64,000 nucleotides of DNA from an uncultured Dehalococcoidia bacterium (GCA_938015525.1 CALLPC010000022.1:23856-87855); one strand, 5' to 3'; shown: positions 26,725-35,761, numbered from the stretch's first letter. Notes: generated by a model not told the origin, from the sequence alone. Made by a program: numbers and translations.

Positions 26725-27651
26725 ATGTCGACCCGTCACCTCGTCGTCCTCTTCCTCCTGTCGGTCACCTGGGGAGCCTCCTTCCTGTTCATCAAAGTCC
26801 AGCTCGACGCCGGGCTCGAACCCCTCGGCGTCGCCAGCCTTCGCACGCTCCTCGGCGCTGCGGCGCTCGCTCCGTTCGCCCTCGCCGCTGCCCGCTCCGC
26901 CCGCCCCACACGCCGCCAGGTCGCGCTCCTCTCCGCGCTCGGTCTCGCGAACTTCGCCCTCCCGTGGACGCTCGTCGCCCTCGCCGAACATCACATCTCC
27001 AGCGGCACGGCGTCCATCGCCAACGCCACCGCGCCGCTCTGGGCTGCGATCCTGGCGGTCGCGTTCCTTCGCGACGAACCCCTCACCCGCCGGCGAGCCT
27101 CCGGCCTGGCCCTCGGGTTCAGCGGCATCGTGCTCCTCGCCGGCCCCGCATCCCTCGCCCAGCTCTCCGGAGAAGCCCTCGGCGTGACGCTCATGCTCAT
27201 GTCCACCCTCAGCTACGCCTCCGCGGCAATCGTCATCCGCCGTACGCTCGGCGGCCTTCCGCCGGCCCTCATCGCCTTCGGCCAGGTCGCCGCCGCCGCC
27301 CTGGCGCTCGCACCCGCCGCCGCCGCCACCGGCGCATTCACCGGAACCGCGTGGGGACCGGGCACCCTGGCCTCCGCCGCTGCCCTCGGCATCCTCGGTT
27401 CAGGCGTCGCCGTCGTCCTCTACATGGGTCTCATCCAGCAAATCGGCGCCGTCCGTTCCACCCTCGTTACCTACCTCATTCCGCCCTGGGGCGTCATCCT
27501 CGGCTGGGCCATCCTCGACGAGCCGCTCGGCTGGAACCTCTTCGCCGGCTTCGCGCTCGTGCTCGCCGGCGTCCTCCTCGTCCAGGGCCTCGTCCGCCTG
27601 CCCTTCCCGCGCCAGCCCTCCCCCGAAGGCTCCCCCTCCGCCGGCCGGTGA
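26725..27651 (+). CDS. EamA/DMT-family transporter
   Basis: The 308-residue protein has ten predicted membrane helices in two EamA repeats. It begins with LVVLFLLSVTWGASFLFIKV, and the repeats end in GVILGWAILDEPLGWNLFAG, the family's conserved segment. Members export amino acids or other small metabolites. AAAGGTGAG lies upstream of the ATG. No neighbour indicates the substrate. Confidence 0.88.
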   Translation: MSTRHLVVLFLLSVTWGASFLFIKVQLDAGLEPLGVASLRTLLGAAALAPFALAAARSARPTRRQVALLSALGLANFALPWTLVALAEHHISSGTASIANATAPLWAAILAVAFLRDEPLTRRRASGLALGFSGIVLLAGPASLAQLSGEALGVTLMLMSTLSYASAAIVIRRTLGGLPPALIAFGQVAAAALALAPAAAATGAFTGTAWGPGTLASAAALGILGSGVAVVLYMGLIQQIGAVRSTLVTYLIPPWGVILGWAILDEPLGWNLFAGFALVLAGVLLVQGLVRLPFPRQPSPEGSPSAGR

Positions 27652-27676
27652 ACCCCAGTCCTGCTAAGCTCCCGCC

Positions 27677-28864
27677 ATGCCCAGCACCGAGCTCCCGCCC
27701 GTCCGCCCCGCCATCCGTGCCCTCACCGGCCAGCTCATCGCCGACCGCCGCTACCTCCATCAGCACCCTGAGCTCTCCTGGCAGGAGCACGAGACCCAGC
27801 GCTACCTGCTCCAACGCCTCCGTGCCCTTGGACTCGCCGATGTCCGTCCCATCGCTCGCACCGGCGCCACCGCCCTCGTCGAAGGTACCCGCCCCGGCCC
27901 CTGCGTGCTCTGGCGCGCCGATATCGACGCCCTTCCCGTCCCCGAAAAGAGCGGCCTCCCCTACGCCTCCGTCAACGATGGCGTCATGCACGCCTGCGGC
28001 CACGACACCCACATGGCCATTGCCCTCGGCCTCGCGGCCTGGGCCCAGCAACACCGAGCCGACCTCCCCGGCGCCATCCGCTTCGTCTTCCAGCCCGCCG
28101 AAGAAGCCGCCGGCGGCGCCGCCGCCTGCATCGCCGATGGTGTCCTGGAAAACCCCCGCGTCGATGTCGCCCTCGGCCTCCACATCAGCGCCGATATCCC
28201 CATCGGCACCATCAACCTCGCCCCCGGCCCGTTTTTCGCCGCACCCACCGCGCTCCGCATCGAAATCACCGGCCGCGGGGGCCACGCCGCCGCCCCCCAC
28301 CAGGCCGTCGATGCCATCGTCGTTGCCGCCCACGCCATCGTCGCCCTCCAGGCCGTCGTCAGCCGCTCCCTCCCCCCTTCCGAACAGGCCGTCCTTACCA
28401 TCGGCAAACTCCAGGCCGGCTTCCGCGGCAACGTCATCGCCGAATCCGCCCGCATGTCCGGCACCATCCGCACCTACTCGACCGCCGTCCGGGATCTCAT
28501 GCTCCGCCGCACCGAGGAGGTCCTCGCAGGCATTTGCGCCGCCTTCGGCGCCACCTTCCACCTCAGCCACGAAACCTCCTGCCCGCCGCTCGTCAACGAC
28601 CCTGCCATCACCGCGCGCGTCCTCGAGCTCGCCCGCGACTTCTTCGGCCCCCAGCGCGTCATCGGCGTCCCCACCATGGGCGCTGAGGACATGTCCGTCT
28701 TCCTCCAGGCCCGCCCCGGGTGCTTCTTCTGGCTCGGCGCCCGAAACGAACGGAAAGGCATCGCCGGCCGTCACCACGACCCGGGATTCGTCATCGATGA
28801 AGATGCCCTTCCCCTCGGCCTGGAATTCGCCGCCCGCCTCCTCGAGCACACCCTCAGCAGCTAG
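27677..28864 (+). CDS. M20-family amidohydrolase
   Basis: The 395-residue metallopeptidase-like enzyme shows the M20D signature: RRYLHQHPELSWQEHET, VLWRADIDALPVPEKSG with a metal-binding Asp, MHACGHDTHMAIALG with metal-binding Cys/His/Asp, the catalytic pair in FVFQPAEEAAGGAAACI, and a C-terminal MGAEDMSVFLQARPGCFFWL. It hydrolyses N-acyl amino acids, hippurate-like amides or IAA conjugates; the exact substrate is open. Its stop overlaps that of the convergent LOG gene by 4 bases. Confidence 0.92.
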   Translation: MPSTELPPVRPAIRALTGQLIADRRYLHQHPELSWQEHETQRYLLQRLRALGLADVRPIARTGATALVEGTRPGPCVLWRADIDALPVPEKSGLPYASVNDGVMHACGHDTHMAIALGLAAWAQQHRADLPGAIRFVFQPAEEAAGGAAACIADGVLENPRVDVALGLHISADIPIGTINLAPGPFFAAPTALRIEITGRGGHAAAPHQAVDAIVVAAHAIVALQAVVSRSLPPSEQAVLTIGKLQAGFRGNVIAESARMSGTIRTYSTAVRDLMLRRTEEVLAGICAAFGATFHLSHETSCPPLVNDPAITARVLELARDFFGPQRVIGVPTMGAEDMSVFLQARPGCFFWLGARNERKGIAGRHHDPGFVIDEDALPLGLEFAARLLEHTLSS

Positions 28865-29442
28865 CCGCGAATCGATGCCGCCAGCCGCTCGACGGCCCCG
28901 CGCACGCTCGGCTCGAACGCCGCCAGGTCCCGATTCTCGCGGCTGAGCAGGCCATCCTCCTCCGCCCGGTCGAGAAACACCTGCAGCCCGTCGAAGTAGC
29001 CGCCCACGTTCGCGAACACCACCGGCCCGGCGTGAAGCCCGAGCTGCCGCCAGGTCACCATCTCGAAAGCCTCGTCCAGCGTCCCGTACGCCCCCGGCAG
29101 CACCAGGAACCCCTGCGACAGCCCTGCCATGAGCGCCTTCCGCTCCGCCATCGTCTCTACGATGTGCAGCTCCGTCACACCAGGGTGCGCCAGCTCGAGG
29201 TCCACCAGGAGCCGCGGGATGACGCCCACCACCCGGCCTCCCGCCGCCAGGCACGCATCCGCCAGCGCTCCCATCAGCCCAACCGTCGCGCCGCCGTACA
29301 CCACCGTCGTCCCGCGGCCGGCCAGCAGTCGCCCGGCCTCCCGCGCTGCCTCCACGTAGCGCCGGCGTGTGCCCGGGCGCGACCCGCAGAACACGGCGAT
29401 GGCGGGCGCGCCGCTGTTATTCAGCGACCCACCGGTCGACAT
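28861..29442 (-). CDS. LOG-family protein
   Basis: The 193-residue protein belongs to the Rossmann-like LOG/TIGR00730 family ([47 protein letters not shown]). The catalytic region reads [10 protein letters not shown] and [17 protein letters not shown], a variant of PGGxGTxxE with Ala-Tyr in the glycine run. LOG enzymes release the ribose 5-phosphate from nucleotide monophosphates, including cytokinin precursors. The first 26 bases overlap the end of ndk, so it is coupled to the tsaE-tsaB-ndk run. Confidence 0.88.
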   Translation of the reverse strand: MSTGGSLNNSGAPAIAVFCGSRPGTRRRYVEAAREAGRLLAGRGTTVVYGGATVGLMGALADACLAAGGRVVGVIPRLLVDLELAHPGVTELHIVETMAERKALMAGLSQGFLVLPGAYGTLDEAFEMVTWRQLGLHAGPVVFANVGGYFDGLQVFLDRAEEDGLLSRENRDLAAFEPSVRGAVERLAASIRG

Positions 29443-29875
29443 CCCGGTCCCAGCTCACCAGCTCCGTCGGCTCGAAGAACAGCCCCAGCTCGCGCGCCGC
29501 GCTCTCCGGGCTGTCACTCGCGTGCACCAGGTTCCGCCCCCGGTCGAGCCCGAAGTCGGCCCGCACCGTCCCCGGAGCCGCCTCCGCCGGGTTCGTGGCC
29601 CCGATCGCCGCCCGCACCACACGGACGGCATCCTTCCCCTCCCACGCGACCGCGATGACCGGCGCGCTCGTGATGAACTCCACCAGCCCCGGGAAGAACG
29701 GCTTCTCCGCATGCTCCGCGTAGTGCCGTTCCGCCAGCTCCCGCGTCACCCGCAGCAGCTTCATCCCGACGATTTTCAGGCCGCGGCGCTCCAGCCGGGC
29801 GATGATCTCCCCGGCCAGCCCCCGCTGCATCGCGTCCGGCTTCACCAGGAACAGCGTGCGCTCCGTCGACTCCAA
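29417..29875 (-). CDS. ndk: Nucleoside diphosphate kinase
   Basis: The 152-residue enzyme begins at a TTG (29875) with GAGGAGG five bases before it, which decides the start; there is no ATG in a suitable place. It reads [18 protein letters not shown], the family N-terminus, and contains the phospho-histidine site [14 protein letters not shown]. It balances nucleoside triphosphate pools. Length is close to the usual 135-150 residues. It lies 13 bases downstream of tsaB. Confidence 0.93.
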   Translation of the reverse strand: MESTERTLFLVKPDAMQRGLAGEIIARLERRGLKIVGMKLLRVTRELAERHYAEHAEKPFFPGLVEFITSAPVIAVAWEGKDAVRVVRAAIGATNPAEAAPGTVRADFGLDRGRNLVHASDSPESAARELGLFFEPTELVSWDRDVDRWVAE

Positions 29876-29888
29876 ACGGTCCTCCTCG

Positions 29889-30494
29889 CTACCCGGCCGC
29901 GCGCTGCCGCCGGGAAATCGTGATCGCAGGTTCGCGCAGGTAATACGGTTCCGCCCCGGTCTCAAGCCGGCCCTGCCGCGCCGCCGGCGCCAGTCGCCGC
30001 AAAACGGCTGTTGCCCGTTCGCGAGGCCCGATTTCGATCCCCCCCATCGCGCCGGCGCCCTCGCCGGCCAGGAGCTCGCCCGCCGGCAGCTCACTGCTGA
30101 GCACGATGTCGCCGGCCGGCTTACCCCCGGCCCAGCGCTGCAGCCCGAATTCACCCCGGCCCGCCGGGTGGACCGCTGTGACGGTCTCCCCCCGGTCCCC
30201 CGCCGCCAGCACGACCGCCTCGAACGTCCGCACCCCATAGAGGGGCGCACCCGTCGCCAGCGAAAGTCCCTGCGCCGTCGCAATCCCCACCCGCAGCCCC
30301 GCATACGACCCGGGCCCCGTCACCACGATGATGCCCGCCGGCCGCTCGCCCCTGAGCAGCGCTTCAATGGCCGTCAGCAGCCCCGTCGTGTGCGTCCGAA
30401 TCGCCTCCGCCACCGCAACCTCCGGCTCGCCGCCCCGGTCGACCCCGACCGCGAACCACTCCGATGCCGTATCGATGGCGAGAATTGCGCTCAC
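29889..30494 (-). CDS. tsaB: tRNA threonylcarbamoyladenosine biosynthesis protein TsaB
   Basis: The 201-residue protein has the ASKHA-fold N-terminus ([18 protein letters not shown]) and the conserved [20 protein letters not shown], which are the YgjD-partner signature. TsaB is a scaffold that, with TsaD, TsaC and TsaE, places the t6A modification on ANN-decoding tRNAs. Its start overlaps tsaE by 4 bases (ATGA-type). TsaD is not in the window. Confidence 0.93.
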   Translation of the reverse strand: MSAILAIDTASEWFAVGVDRGGEPEVAVAEAIRTHTTGLLTAIEALLRGERPAGIIVVTGPGSYAGLRVGIATAQGLSLATGAPLYGVRTFEAVVLAAGDRGETVTAVHPAGRGEFGLQRWAGGKPAGDIVLSSELPAGELLAGEGAGAMGGIEIGPRERATAVLRRLAPAARQGRLETGAEPYYLREPAITISRRQRAAG

Positions 30495-30967
30495 GCTGCC
30501 CTGAGCGCCTCCACCAGTTCTCGTCCCCTTGCCCCCCGCGCGATGAACCGCAGCCGGCGGGTACGCGGCCCCTGGCCGCCCTGGCGCAGCTCCACCACCA
30601 GCCCGTCCCCGGGCAGGAGCTCCGCCCCCCGCTCAGGCCACTCGATGACCAGCACGCCCTTCTCCGCGTAGTCCCAAAGCCCCAGCTCGTCCAGCTCCTC
30701 GACGTCCTCGATGCGGTAGAGGTCCACGTGATACAGCGTCTCCCGCCCCGCGTACTCGTTCATCAACACGAACGACGGGCTGTTCACCTGGCCCCGGCAG
30801 CCGAGCCCCCGCCCGATCCCCTGGGTCAGGCACGTCTTCCCGCTTCCCAGCTCCCCGCTCAGCAGCACCACGTCGCCCCGCCGGAGCGCCCGCCCCAGCC
30901 GCTCCCCCAGCGCCCGGGTCTCCTCTTCGCTCGAAGACGCCAGCTCAATCGCCACCTCATCGGCCAT
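30491..30967 (-). CDS. tsaE: tRNA threonylcarbamoyladenosine biosynthesis ATPase TsaE
   Basis: The 158-residue P-loop ATPase carries LLSGELGSGKTCLTQGIGRG near residue 37 and the family's VNSPSFVLMNEYAG, YHVDLYRIEDVEELDELGLW and VLVIEWPERG motifs. It drives turnover of the TsaBD complex in t6A synthesis. It leads a - strand operon tsaE-tsaB-ndk-LOG. TATACT lies 6 bases before the ATG, so the message should be leaderless. Confidence 0.95.
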   Translation of the reverse strand: MADEVAIELASSSEEETRALGERLGRALRRGDVVLLSGELGSGKTCLTQGIGRGLGCRGQVNSPSFVLMNEYAGRETLYHVDLYRIEDVEELDELGLWDYAEKGVLVIEWPERGAELLPGDGLVVELRQGGQGPRTRRLRFIARGARGRELVEALRAA

Positions 30968-30973
30968 GGCTCC

Positions 30974-30979
30974 AGTATA
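30974..30979 (-). promoter_or_regulatory. -10 hexamer TATACT giving a leaderless tsaE message
   Basis: TATACT on the minus strand (5 of 6 matches) ends 6 bases before the ATG at 30967. A start point 7 bases downstream coincides with the A of the ATG. GGAG lies between but is too close to the ATG to act as a ribosome-binding site. Confidence 0.45.
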
Positions 30980-31054
30980 GGGAGAGCCGCGCTAACACCC
31001 CATCTCACCCGCGTTCCCATCACCTGCCTCAATTGCGCAAGCTCATACCCGCGA

Positions 31055-31083
31055 TTGACCGGTACGTAGCCGCTGGCTAACTT
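31055..31083 (+). promoter_or_regulatory. Promoter of the XRE regulator
   Basis: TTGACC (31055-31060) and TAACTT (31078-31083) are 17 bases apart. The predicted start point near 31090 lies after the in-frame TTG at 31082 and ATG at 31088, which supports the later start at 31157. Confidence 0.5.
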
Positions 31084-31156
31084 GTTCATGCAACCGCCCC
31101 GGCCAGCGTCCGCGGCGCCCTCAAATCTCACCGTCCCTACACGGAGTCCCGCAGGC

Positions 31157-31540
31157 ATGATGAGAACCCCGACCGAAACCGGTAAGCCCCCTGTGTCCGC
31201 CTCGCTCGGCAGCCGTATCCGCGCCGCCCGCCGCGATGCCGGCATGAGCCAGGGGCAGCTCGCCCAGGCGCTCAATACCACCCAGAGCGCCATCTCCCTC
31301 TACGAAGCCGGGCAGCGCTCCGTTGGCATCGACATGCTCCTCAACGTCGCCCGCATCCTCAACCGCCCCCTCCACTACTTCCTCGGCGACGACGGCGAAA
31401 TGCTCTACGTCAAAGACAGCGAAATCGCCAACCTCATCCAGGAGCTCGAACGGCACCCCGAAGACCTCCCCGAGCTGCTCCAGTACTGGAACTTCCTCCG
31501 CTGGCGGCGCATGTCCGCCAACGGCGCCGGCCGCCACTGA
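31157..31540 (+). CDS. XRE-family helix-turn-helix regulator
   Basis: The 127-residue protein has a Cro/C1-type HTH (SLGSRIRAARRDAGMSQGQL, then AQALNTTQSAISLYEAGQRS) at about residues 14-60, followed by RSVGIDMLLNVARILNRPLHY and a short helical tail. The start at 31157 is chosen because GGAG lies upstream and because the predicted promoter places the earlier start codons at or before the transcription start. Its target is not evident. It is divergent from tsaE and 85 bases ahead of the flavin reductase gene, which may be co-transcribed. Confidence 0.85.
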   Translation: MMRTPTETGKPPVSASLGSRIRAARRDAGMSQGQLAQALNTTQSAISLYEAGQRSVGIDMLLNVARILNRPLHYFLGDDGEMLYVKDSEIANLIQELERHPEDLPELLQYWNFLRWRRMSANGAGRH

Positions 31541-31625
31541 CCTCCGCACTGTCCCGCAGCACCGCGCAGCCGGGCCCGGCGGCCCGGCTGTTCCATTTCC
31601 CCAACCTCACGTGCGAGGCCCCCCA

Positions 31626-32315
31626 ATGCGCCGCCTCTGCGACCCCGCCGATGCCCGCCGTCTCCTCAACCCCGGACCCGTTGGCATCATCACCACCGCC
31701 TGGCGCGGCAACGTCAACGCCGCCCCGGTCGCCTGGATGACCCCCCTCTCCATCGACCCGCCCCGTCTCGGGACCGCCATCGCCCCCGAGCGGCATACCG
31801 CCGCCATGGTCCGCTTCAGCGGCGCCTTCGCCATCAACATCCCCGGCCCCGGCCTCCTCAAGCAAACCGCCTTCCTCGGCTCACTCTCAGGGCTCCAAAC
31901 GAACAAACTCGAAGCTGCCGGCCTCGAAACCTTCTCCCCCCTCTTCATCGACGCCCCCCTCATCGCCGGCTGCCTCGCCTGGATCGAATGCCTCGTCGAA
32001 GACGCCATCAAAATCGGCGACCACACCCTCTTCATCGCCGACCCTGTCAAAGTCCAGGCCGATGATGAGGCCTACGCCGGCCGCTGGCTCCTCCACTCCC
32101 GCGAGAAGTCACCCCTCACCTACCTCGGCGGCAGGCACTACGCCGTAGTCGGCGAGCCCCTCGAAGCCGCCTTCACCGTCGACGAACACGGCGCCCTCGT
32201 TACCGAAACCCCCGAAGAGCGCGAAGCCCGCCTCGAGCGCGAGGCGCGCGAAGCCGAGCTCCGCCGCCTCGAAGGCGAAGAAGGCTACCGCCAGCGCCTC
32301 CAGCACGACAGCTGA
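31626..32315 (+). CDS. Flavin reductase family protein
   Basis: The 229-residue protein has the flavin-reductase-like FMN-binding split barrel: VGIITTAWRGNVNAAPVAWM, TPLSIDPPRLGTAIAPERHT, then GAFAINIPGPGLLKQTAFLG and a central IGDHTLFIADPVKVQ. The C-terminal 50 residues (TPEEREARLEREAREAELRR) are charged and probably coiled. Members reduce or carry FMN, often as the small component of a monooxygenase. GCGAGG precedes the ATG. No oxygenase partner is adjacent. Confidence 0.85.
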   Translation: MRRLCDPADARRLLNPGPVGIITTAWRGNVNAAPVAWMTPLSIDPPRLGTAIAPERHTAAMVRFSGAFAINIPGPGLLKQTAFLGSLSGLQTNKLEAAGLETFSPLFIDAPLIAGCLAWIECLVEDAIKIGDHTLFIADPVKVQADDEAYAGRWLLHSREKSPLTYLGGRHYAVVGEPLEAAFTVDEHGALVTETPEEREARLEREAREAELRRLEGEEGYRQRLQHDS

Positions 32316-32369
32316 CCCCGGCCCGCCTCACGACCTCCGGGCCCCGGCAACATCGCCCGGCCCCAGGAC

Positions 32370-32394
32370 GTGTTCGCGCGGCCCCGGAGAACAC
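32370..32394. terminator. Inverted repeat between convergent genes
   Basis: GTGTTC (32370-32375) and GAACAC (32389-32394) can pair around a GC-rich 13-base loop, between the stop of the flavin reductase gene and that of citrate synthase. A weak candidate. Confidence 0.35.
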
Positions 32395-32400
32395 CCCGCG

Positions 32401-33534
32401 TTAGCGCTGCTCGAGCGGGACGTACGGCCGCAGGTCCGCCCCCTCGTAGAGCGCGTTCGGCCGGACCAGGCGGTTGTCCGCGTACTGCTCCAGCAGGTGC
32501 GCCGTCCAGCCCGCGATGCGCGACATCGCGAAAATCGGCGTGTACAGGTCGCTCGGGATGCCCAGCATCTTGTAAACCGACGCGCTGAAGAAGTCCACGT
32601 TCGGGTAGAGCGGCTTCCCCTCCAGCTTCTTCGCGAGATAATCCCGCAGCTTCAGCGAAAGGTCGAAGTACTTCCGGTCCGGCGAAGTCTCCGCCAGCTT
32701 ATGCCCCAGCTGCTCCAGGATGATCGCCCGCGGGTCCGTCGTCTTGTACACCCGGTGCCCGATCCCCATCACCCGTTCACCCCGCGCAAGCAGGTCATCC
32801 ACGTACGGCGCGATGTTCTCTTCCGAACCAATCGCCTCCAGCGTCCGGTACACCGCCTCGTTCGCCCCGCCGTGCAGCGGCCCTTTCAGCGTCCCGATCG
32901 CCGAGGCAATCGCCGAGTACATATCGCTCAGCGTCGAAGCCGTTACCAGCGCCGAGAACGTCGAGGCGTTCATCTCGTGCTCCGCGTGCAGGATCATCGC
33001 CACGTCGAAGACCCGCGCCTCGAGCTCATTCGGCTCCTCACCCTTCAGCATCCAGAGAAAGTTCGCCGCATGCCCCAGGTCGTCGCGCGGCGGGACCGGC
33101 TCCAGTCCCTGCCGCAGCCGGTGAAAGTTCGCCAGCACCGTCGGCATCCGTGCCGTCAGCAGCGCTGCCGTCTTCTTCAGCTGCTCCTGCGAAAGGTCGC
33201 TCGATTTCGGGTCCAGCGCCCCCGCGATGATCACCGAGATCTCCAGCGCCCGCATCGGCCGAATCTTCCCCACGATCTCCCGCTGCACCCGCGAATTCAG
33301 GTCCGAAAGCGGCCGCTCCCGGCGGAGGTCCGCCTTCAGCTGCTCCAGCTCATCCTTCCTCGGGAGCCGCAGATTCCAGAGCAGGAACGCTGTCTCCTCA
33401 AACGTCGAATGCTCGGCAAGGTCGAAAATGTTGTACCCGGCATAAATGAGCTCCCCCTTCTGGCCGTCAATCCGACACAGCTTCGTCGCCGTGACGTTGA
33501 CGCCCTCCAGCCCCCGCGCGATGACTTCAGTCAC
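32401..33534 (-). CDS. Citrate synthase family protein
   Basis: The 377-residue protein is a type II citrate/2-methylcitrate synthase: LCRIDGQKGELIYAGYNIFD at the N-terminus, active-site His in LHAEHEMNASTFSALVTAST and in GPLHGGANEAVYRTL, and Asp in YPNVDFFSASVYKMLGIPSD. It condenses acetyl- or propionyl-CoA with oxaloacetate. The GTG at 33534 is preferred over an upstream ATG at 33600 because a TACAAT -10 at 33571-33566 would place the message start downstream of that ATG, and GAAGG precedes the GTG. Citrate and methylcitrate activity cannot be separated by eye. Confidence 0.92.
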   Translation of the reverse strand: MTEVIARGLEGVNVTATKLCRIDGQKGELIYAGYNIFDLAEHSTFEETAFLLWNLRLPRKDELEQLKADLRRERPLSDLNSRVQREIVGKIRPMRALEISVIIAGALDPKSSDLSQEQLKKTAALLTARMPTVLANFHRLRQGLEPVPPRDDLGHAANFLWMLKGEEPNELEARVFDVAMILHAEHEMNASTFSALVTASTLSDMYSAIASAIGTLKGPLHGGANEAVYRTLEAIGSEENIAPYVDDLLARGERVMGIGHRVYKTTDPRAIILEQLGHKLAETSPDRKYFDLSLKLRDYLAKKLEGKPLYPNVDFFSASVYKMLGIPSDLYTPIFAMSRIAGWTAHLLEQYADNRLVRPNALYEGADLRPYVPLEQR

Positions 33535-33565
33535 GTTACCTTCCCCCTCGCCGCGGAACCCGCGG

Positions 33566-33571
33566 ATTGTA
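33566..33571 (-). promoter_or_regulatory. -10 TACAAT for citrate synthase
   Basis: TACAAT on the minus strand (5 of 6 matches) would start transcription near 33559, about 25 bases before the GTG at 33534. No clear -35. Confidence 0.5.
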
Positions 33572-33635
33572 TACAAGCCGTACCGCCTCCATCCTACCAC
33601 GCTCGCGCCCCCGCATGGGTGATCGCCCCTCCTCG

Positions 33636-35369
33636 TTAGCGATACTTCGCGGCCAGCGGCAACCGCCGGTCACGCCCAAACGCCCGCGGCGTGATCTTCA
33701 CCCCCGGGGCCGCCTGGCGCCGTTTGTACTCGTTCCGGTCCACCATCCGCACTACCCGCTCCACCGTCGCACGCTCGAACCCCATCGCCACAATCTCGTC
33801 CACCGTCCGGTCATCCTCCACGTACGCCTCCAGGATCGGGTCCAGCACCTCGTACGGCGGCAGCGAGTCCTGGTCCAGCTGGCCCGGCCGCAGCTCTGCG
33901 CTCGGCGGCTTCCTGATCGACCGCTCCGGGATCCAGGGCCGCCCCGCCCGTGCATTCCGCCACTTCGCCAGCCGGTACACCAGCGTCTTCGGCACGTCCT
34001 TCAACACCGCATATCCCCCCGCCATGTCCCCATACAGCGTCGCGTACCCCGTTGCCATCTCGCTCTTGTTCCCCGTCGTGAGAACGATCGCCCCCGTCCG
34101 GTTCGAAATCGTCATCAGCACGTTCCCCCGCTGCCGCGCCTGCAGGTTCTCCTCAGCCGTCCCGGGCTCGCCCCCCGCGAACACCTCGGCCATCATCTCC
34201 AGCATCGCTGCGTGTGCCGGTTCGATCCCGATCGTCAGCAGCCGGATGCCGAGGTTCATCGCGAGCTCCCGCGCATCCTCCTTACTGTGCTCGCTCGAAT
34301 ACCTGCTCGGCATCGAGACCCCGATTACCCGCTCCGCTCCAATCGCATCGACCGCCACCGCCGCCACCACTGCCGAATCGATGCCGCCCGAGAGCCCGAC
34401 GATGGCCTCCCGGAACCCCGTCTTGGCCAGGTAGTCGCGCGTCGCCAGCACCAGCGCCGACCACACCTCCTCCTCCTCACCCATCAGCTCCGCCACCGGG
34501 CCCCCCACACGCCCCGGCTCCCGGCTCGTCTCCAGCTCGAACCCGAGGTCCACCGTCTCCGTCCCCGTCACCCACTCCCGCGCCCGCAGCTCCACCCGCC
34601 GGCGCGGGTCGTGCAGCCGCCGCTGCGCCACTTCGTCCAGGTCCACGTCCACCACCAGCAGCTCCTCTTCGAACTGCCGCGCCCGCGCAATCACCCTCCC
34701 CTCCGCATCCATCACCACCGATGCCCCGTCGAACACCAGCTCGTCCTGCCCCCCGACTGCATTCAGGTAGGCCAGCGCAATCCCGTTGTCGGCCGCCCGC
34801 GTGGCCAGCATCCGCTCCCGCTCCCGCGCCTTCCCCCGGTGATACGGCGATGCGTTGATGTTCACACACAGCTCTGCCCCCGCGAGCGCCATCCCATCGA
34901 GCGGCGCTCCCGGGTACCAGATGTCCTCGCAGATACTCACCCCGAAGCGCACCCCGCCCGCCCGGTATACCGGCGTCCGACGCCCTGCCCGGAAGTACCG
35001 CTCCTCGTCGAACACCCCGTAGTTCGGCAGCCGCTGCTTGTCGTACGTATCCACCCACCGCCCATCCGCGAACACCGCCGCCGCGTTGTAGGCATCATCG
35101 TCCCGCCAGTCCACGAACCCCACCACCGCAGCCATCCCCCGCGTCGCCTCCGCAAGCGCTGCCGTTGCCTCCCGCGAAGCCTCGCAGAATGCCCGCCGCA
35201 GCAGCAGGTCTTCCGGGGGATAGCCCGTCACCGCCAGCTCCGGGAACGCGGCGATATCACAGCCCGCATCGCGCGCCGCCGCCAGCAGCTCACGGACCTT
35301 CCGGGTATTCCCCTCCAGGTCCCCCACCGTCGTATCAATCTGCGCCAGCCCAAGGCGCACCAGCCTCAT
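33636..35369 (-). CDS. nadE: Glutamine-dependent NAD+ synthetase
   Basis: The 577-residue enzyme has an N-terminal nitrilase-type glutaminase domain (RLGLAQIDTTVGDLEGN; Glu in FPELAVTGYPPEDLL; Lys in DKQRLPNYGVFDE; Cys in VSICEDIWYPG) and a C-terminal ATP-binding synthetase domain (VGLSGGIDSAVVAAVAVDAI; SSEHSKEDA; TTGNKSEMATGYATLYGD). It amidates deamido-NAD+ with ammonia from glutamine. GAGGAGGCGACG precedes the ATG at 35369, and a TATACT -10 lies at 35388-35393. Upstream in-frame starts precede that promoter. Confidence 0.95.
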   Translation of the reverse strand: MRLVRLGLAQIDTTVGDLEGNTRKVRELLAAARDAGCDIAAFPELAVTGYPPEDLLLRRAFCEASREATAALAEATRGMAAVVGFVDWRDDDAYNAAAVFADGRWVDTYDKQRLPNYGVFDEERYFRAGRRTPVYRAGGVRFGVSICEDIWYPGAPLDGMALAGAELCVNINASPYHRGKARERERMLATRAADNGIALAYLNAVGGQDELVFDGASVVMDAEGRVIARARQFEEELLVVDVDLDEVAQRRLHDPRRRVELRAREWVTGTETVDLGFELETSREPGRVGGPVAELMGEEEEVWSALVLATRDYLAKTGFREAIVGLSGGIDSAVVAAVAVDAIGAERVIGVSMPSRYSSEHSKEDARELAMNLGIRLLTIGIEPAHAAMLEMMAEVFAGGEPGTAEENLQARQRGNVLMTISNRTGAIVLTTGNKSEMATGYATLYGDMAGGYAVLKDVPKTLVYRLAKWRNARAGRPWIPERSIRKPPSAELRPGQLDQDSLPPYEVLDPILEAYVEDDRTVDEIVAMGFERATVERVVRMVDRNEYKRRQAAPGVKITPRAFGRDRRLPLAAKYR

Positions 35370-35387
35370 CGTCGCCTCCTCGCCGCG

Positions 35388-35393
35388 AGTATA
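35388..35393 (-). promoter_or_regulatory. -10 TATACT for nadE
   Basis: TATACT on the minus strand predicts a start point near 35380, leaving an 11-base leader that is just enough to hold GAGGAGG. Confidence 0.45.
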
Positions 35394-35505
35394 GGCTCGC
35401 CTCGCTGCACAGGCTCCTATCAGGGTTTCGCCTAGGCATTCCACCCGATTCACGCCCCGAGGCCCCCGTGCCACCCTGTTTTCGGCGGGGTTTCGAGGTA
35501 GGGAG

Positions 35506-35700
35506 ATGACTCGAACCAGCGTACCCTTCAGCCCCTGCCCGCTCTGCGGGCGCCACACCCGTGCGCACTCGCGCATCCTCATCGCCGATATCGAACCCAT
35601 CGGCACCCGGAAGACCAGCTACGCGACCGTCATTTGTCGAGACTGTGCGTTCGCGATGGTCCTCCGCTCCGAGGCCGCCGCGCTCCGCCGCGTCGGCTAG
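35506..35700 (+). CDS. Small zinc-ribbon protein
   Basis: The 64-residue protein has two CxxC knuckles, CPLCGRHTRAH and VICRDCAFAMV, separated by about 33 residues with a strand-rich middle (ILIADIEPIGTRKTSYA). It should bind one zinc and may bind nucleic acid or protein. GTAGGGAG precedes the ATG. A strong hairpin follows the stop. Confidence 0.72.
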   Translation: MTRTSVPFSPCPLCGRHTRAHSRILIADIEPIGTRKTSYATVICRDCAFAMVLRSEAAALRRVG

Positions 35701-35717
35701 TCCCGGTTCTCCGCCCT

Positions 35718-35749
35718 GCCGCCGGCCCCCGGTTTCGAGGGCCGGCGGC
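35718..35749 (+). terminator. 11-pair GC hairpin after the zinc-ribbon gene
   Basis: GCCGCCGGCCC (35718-35728) pairs with GGGCCGGCGGC (35739-35749) around a 10-base loop, 17 bases after the stop. No U tract follows; a -10 for glgC begins 7 bases later. Confidence 0.6.
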
Positions 35750-35755
35750 GCCGTC

Positions 35756-35761
35756 TAGAAT
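35756..35761 (+). promoter_or_regulatory. -10 TAGAAT for glgC
   Basis: TAGAAT (5 of 6 matches) ends 44 bases before the ATG at 35806 and is followed by an AGGAGG ribosome-binding site. TTTCGA at 35733-35738 is a weak -35 at 17-base spacing. Confidence 0.45.

Noticed and set aside
31082..31156. Longer N-terminus for the XRE regulator (TTG 31082 or ATG 31088)
   Set aside because: The predicted -10 overlaps these codons and the transcription start would be at about 31090; the extra residues have no HTH similarity.
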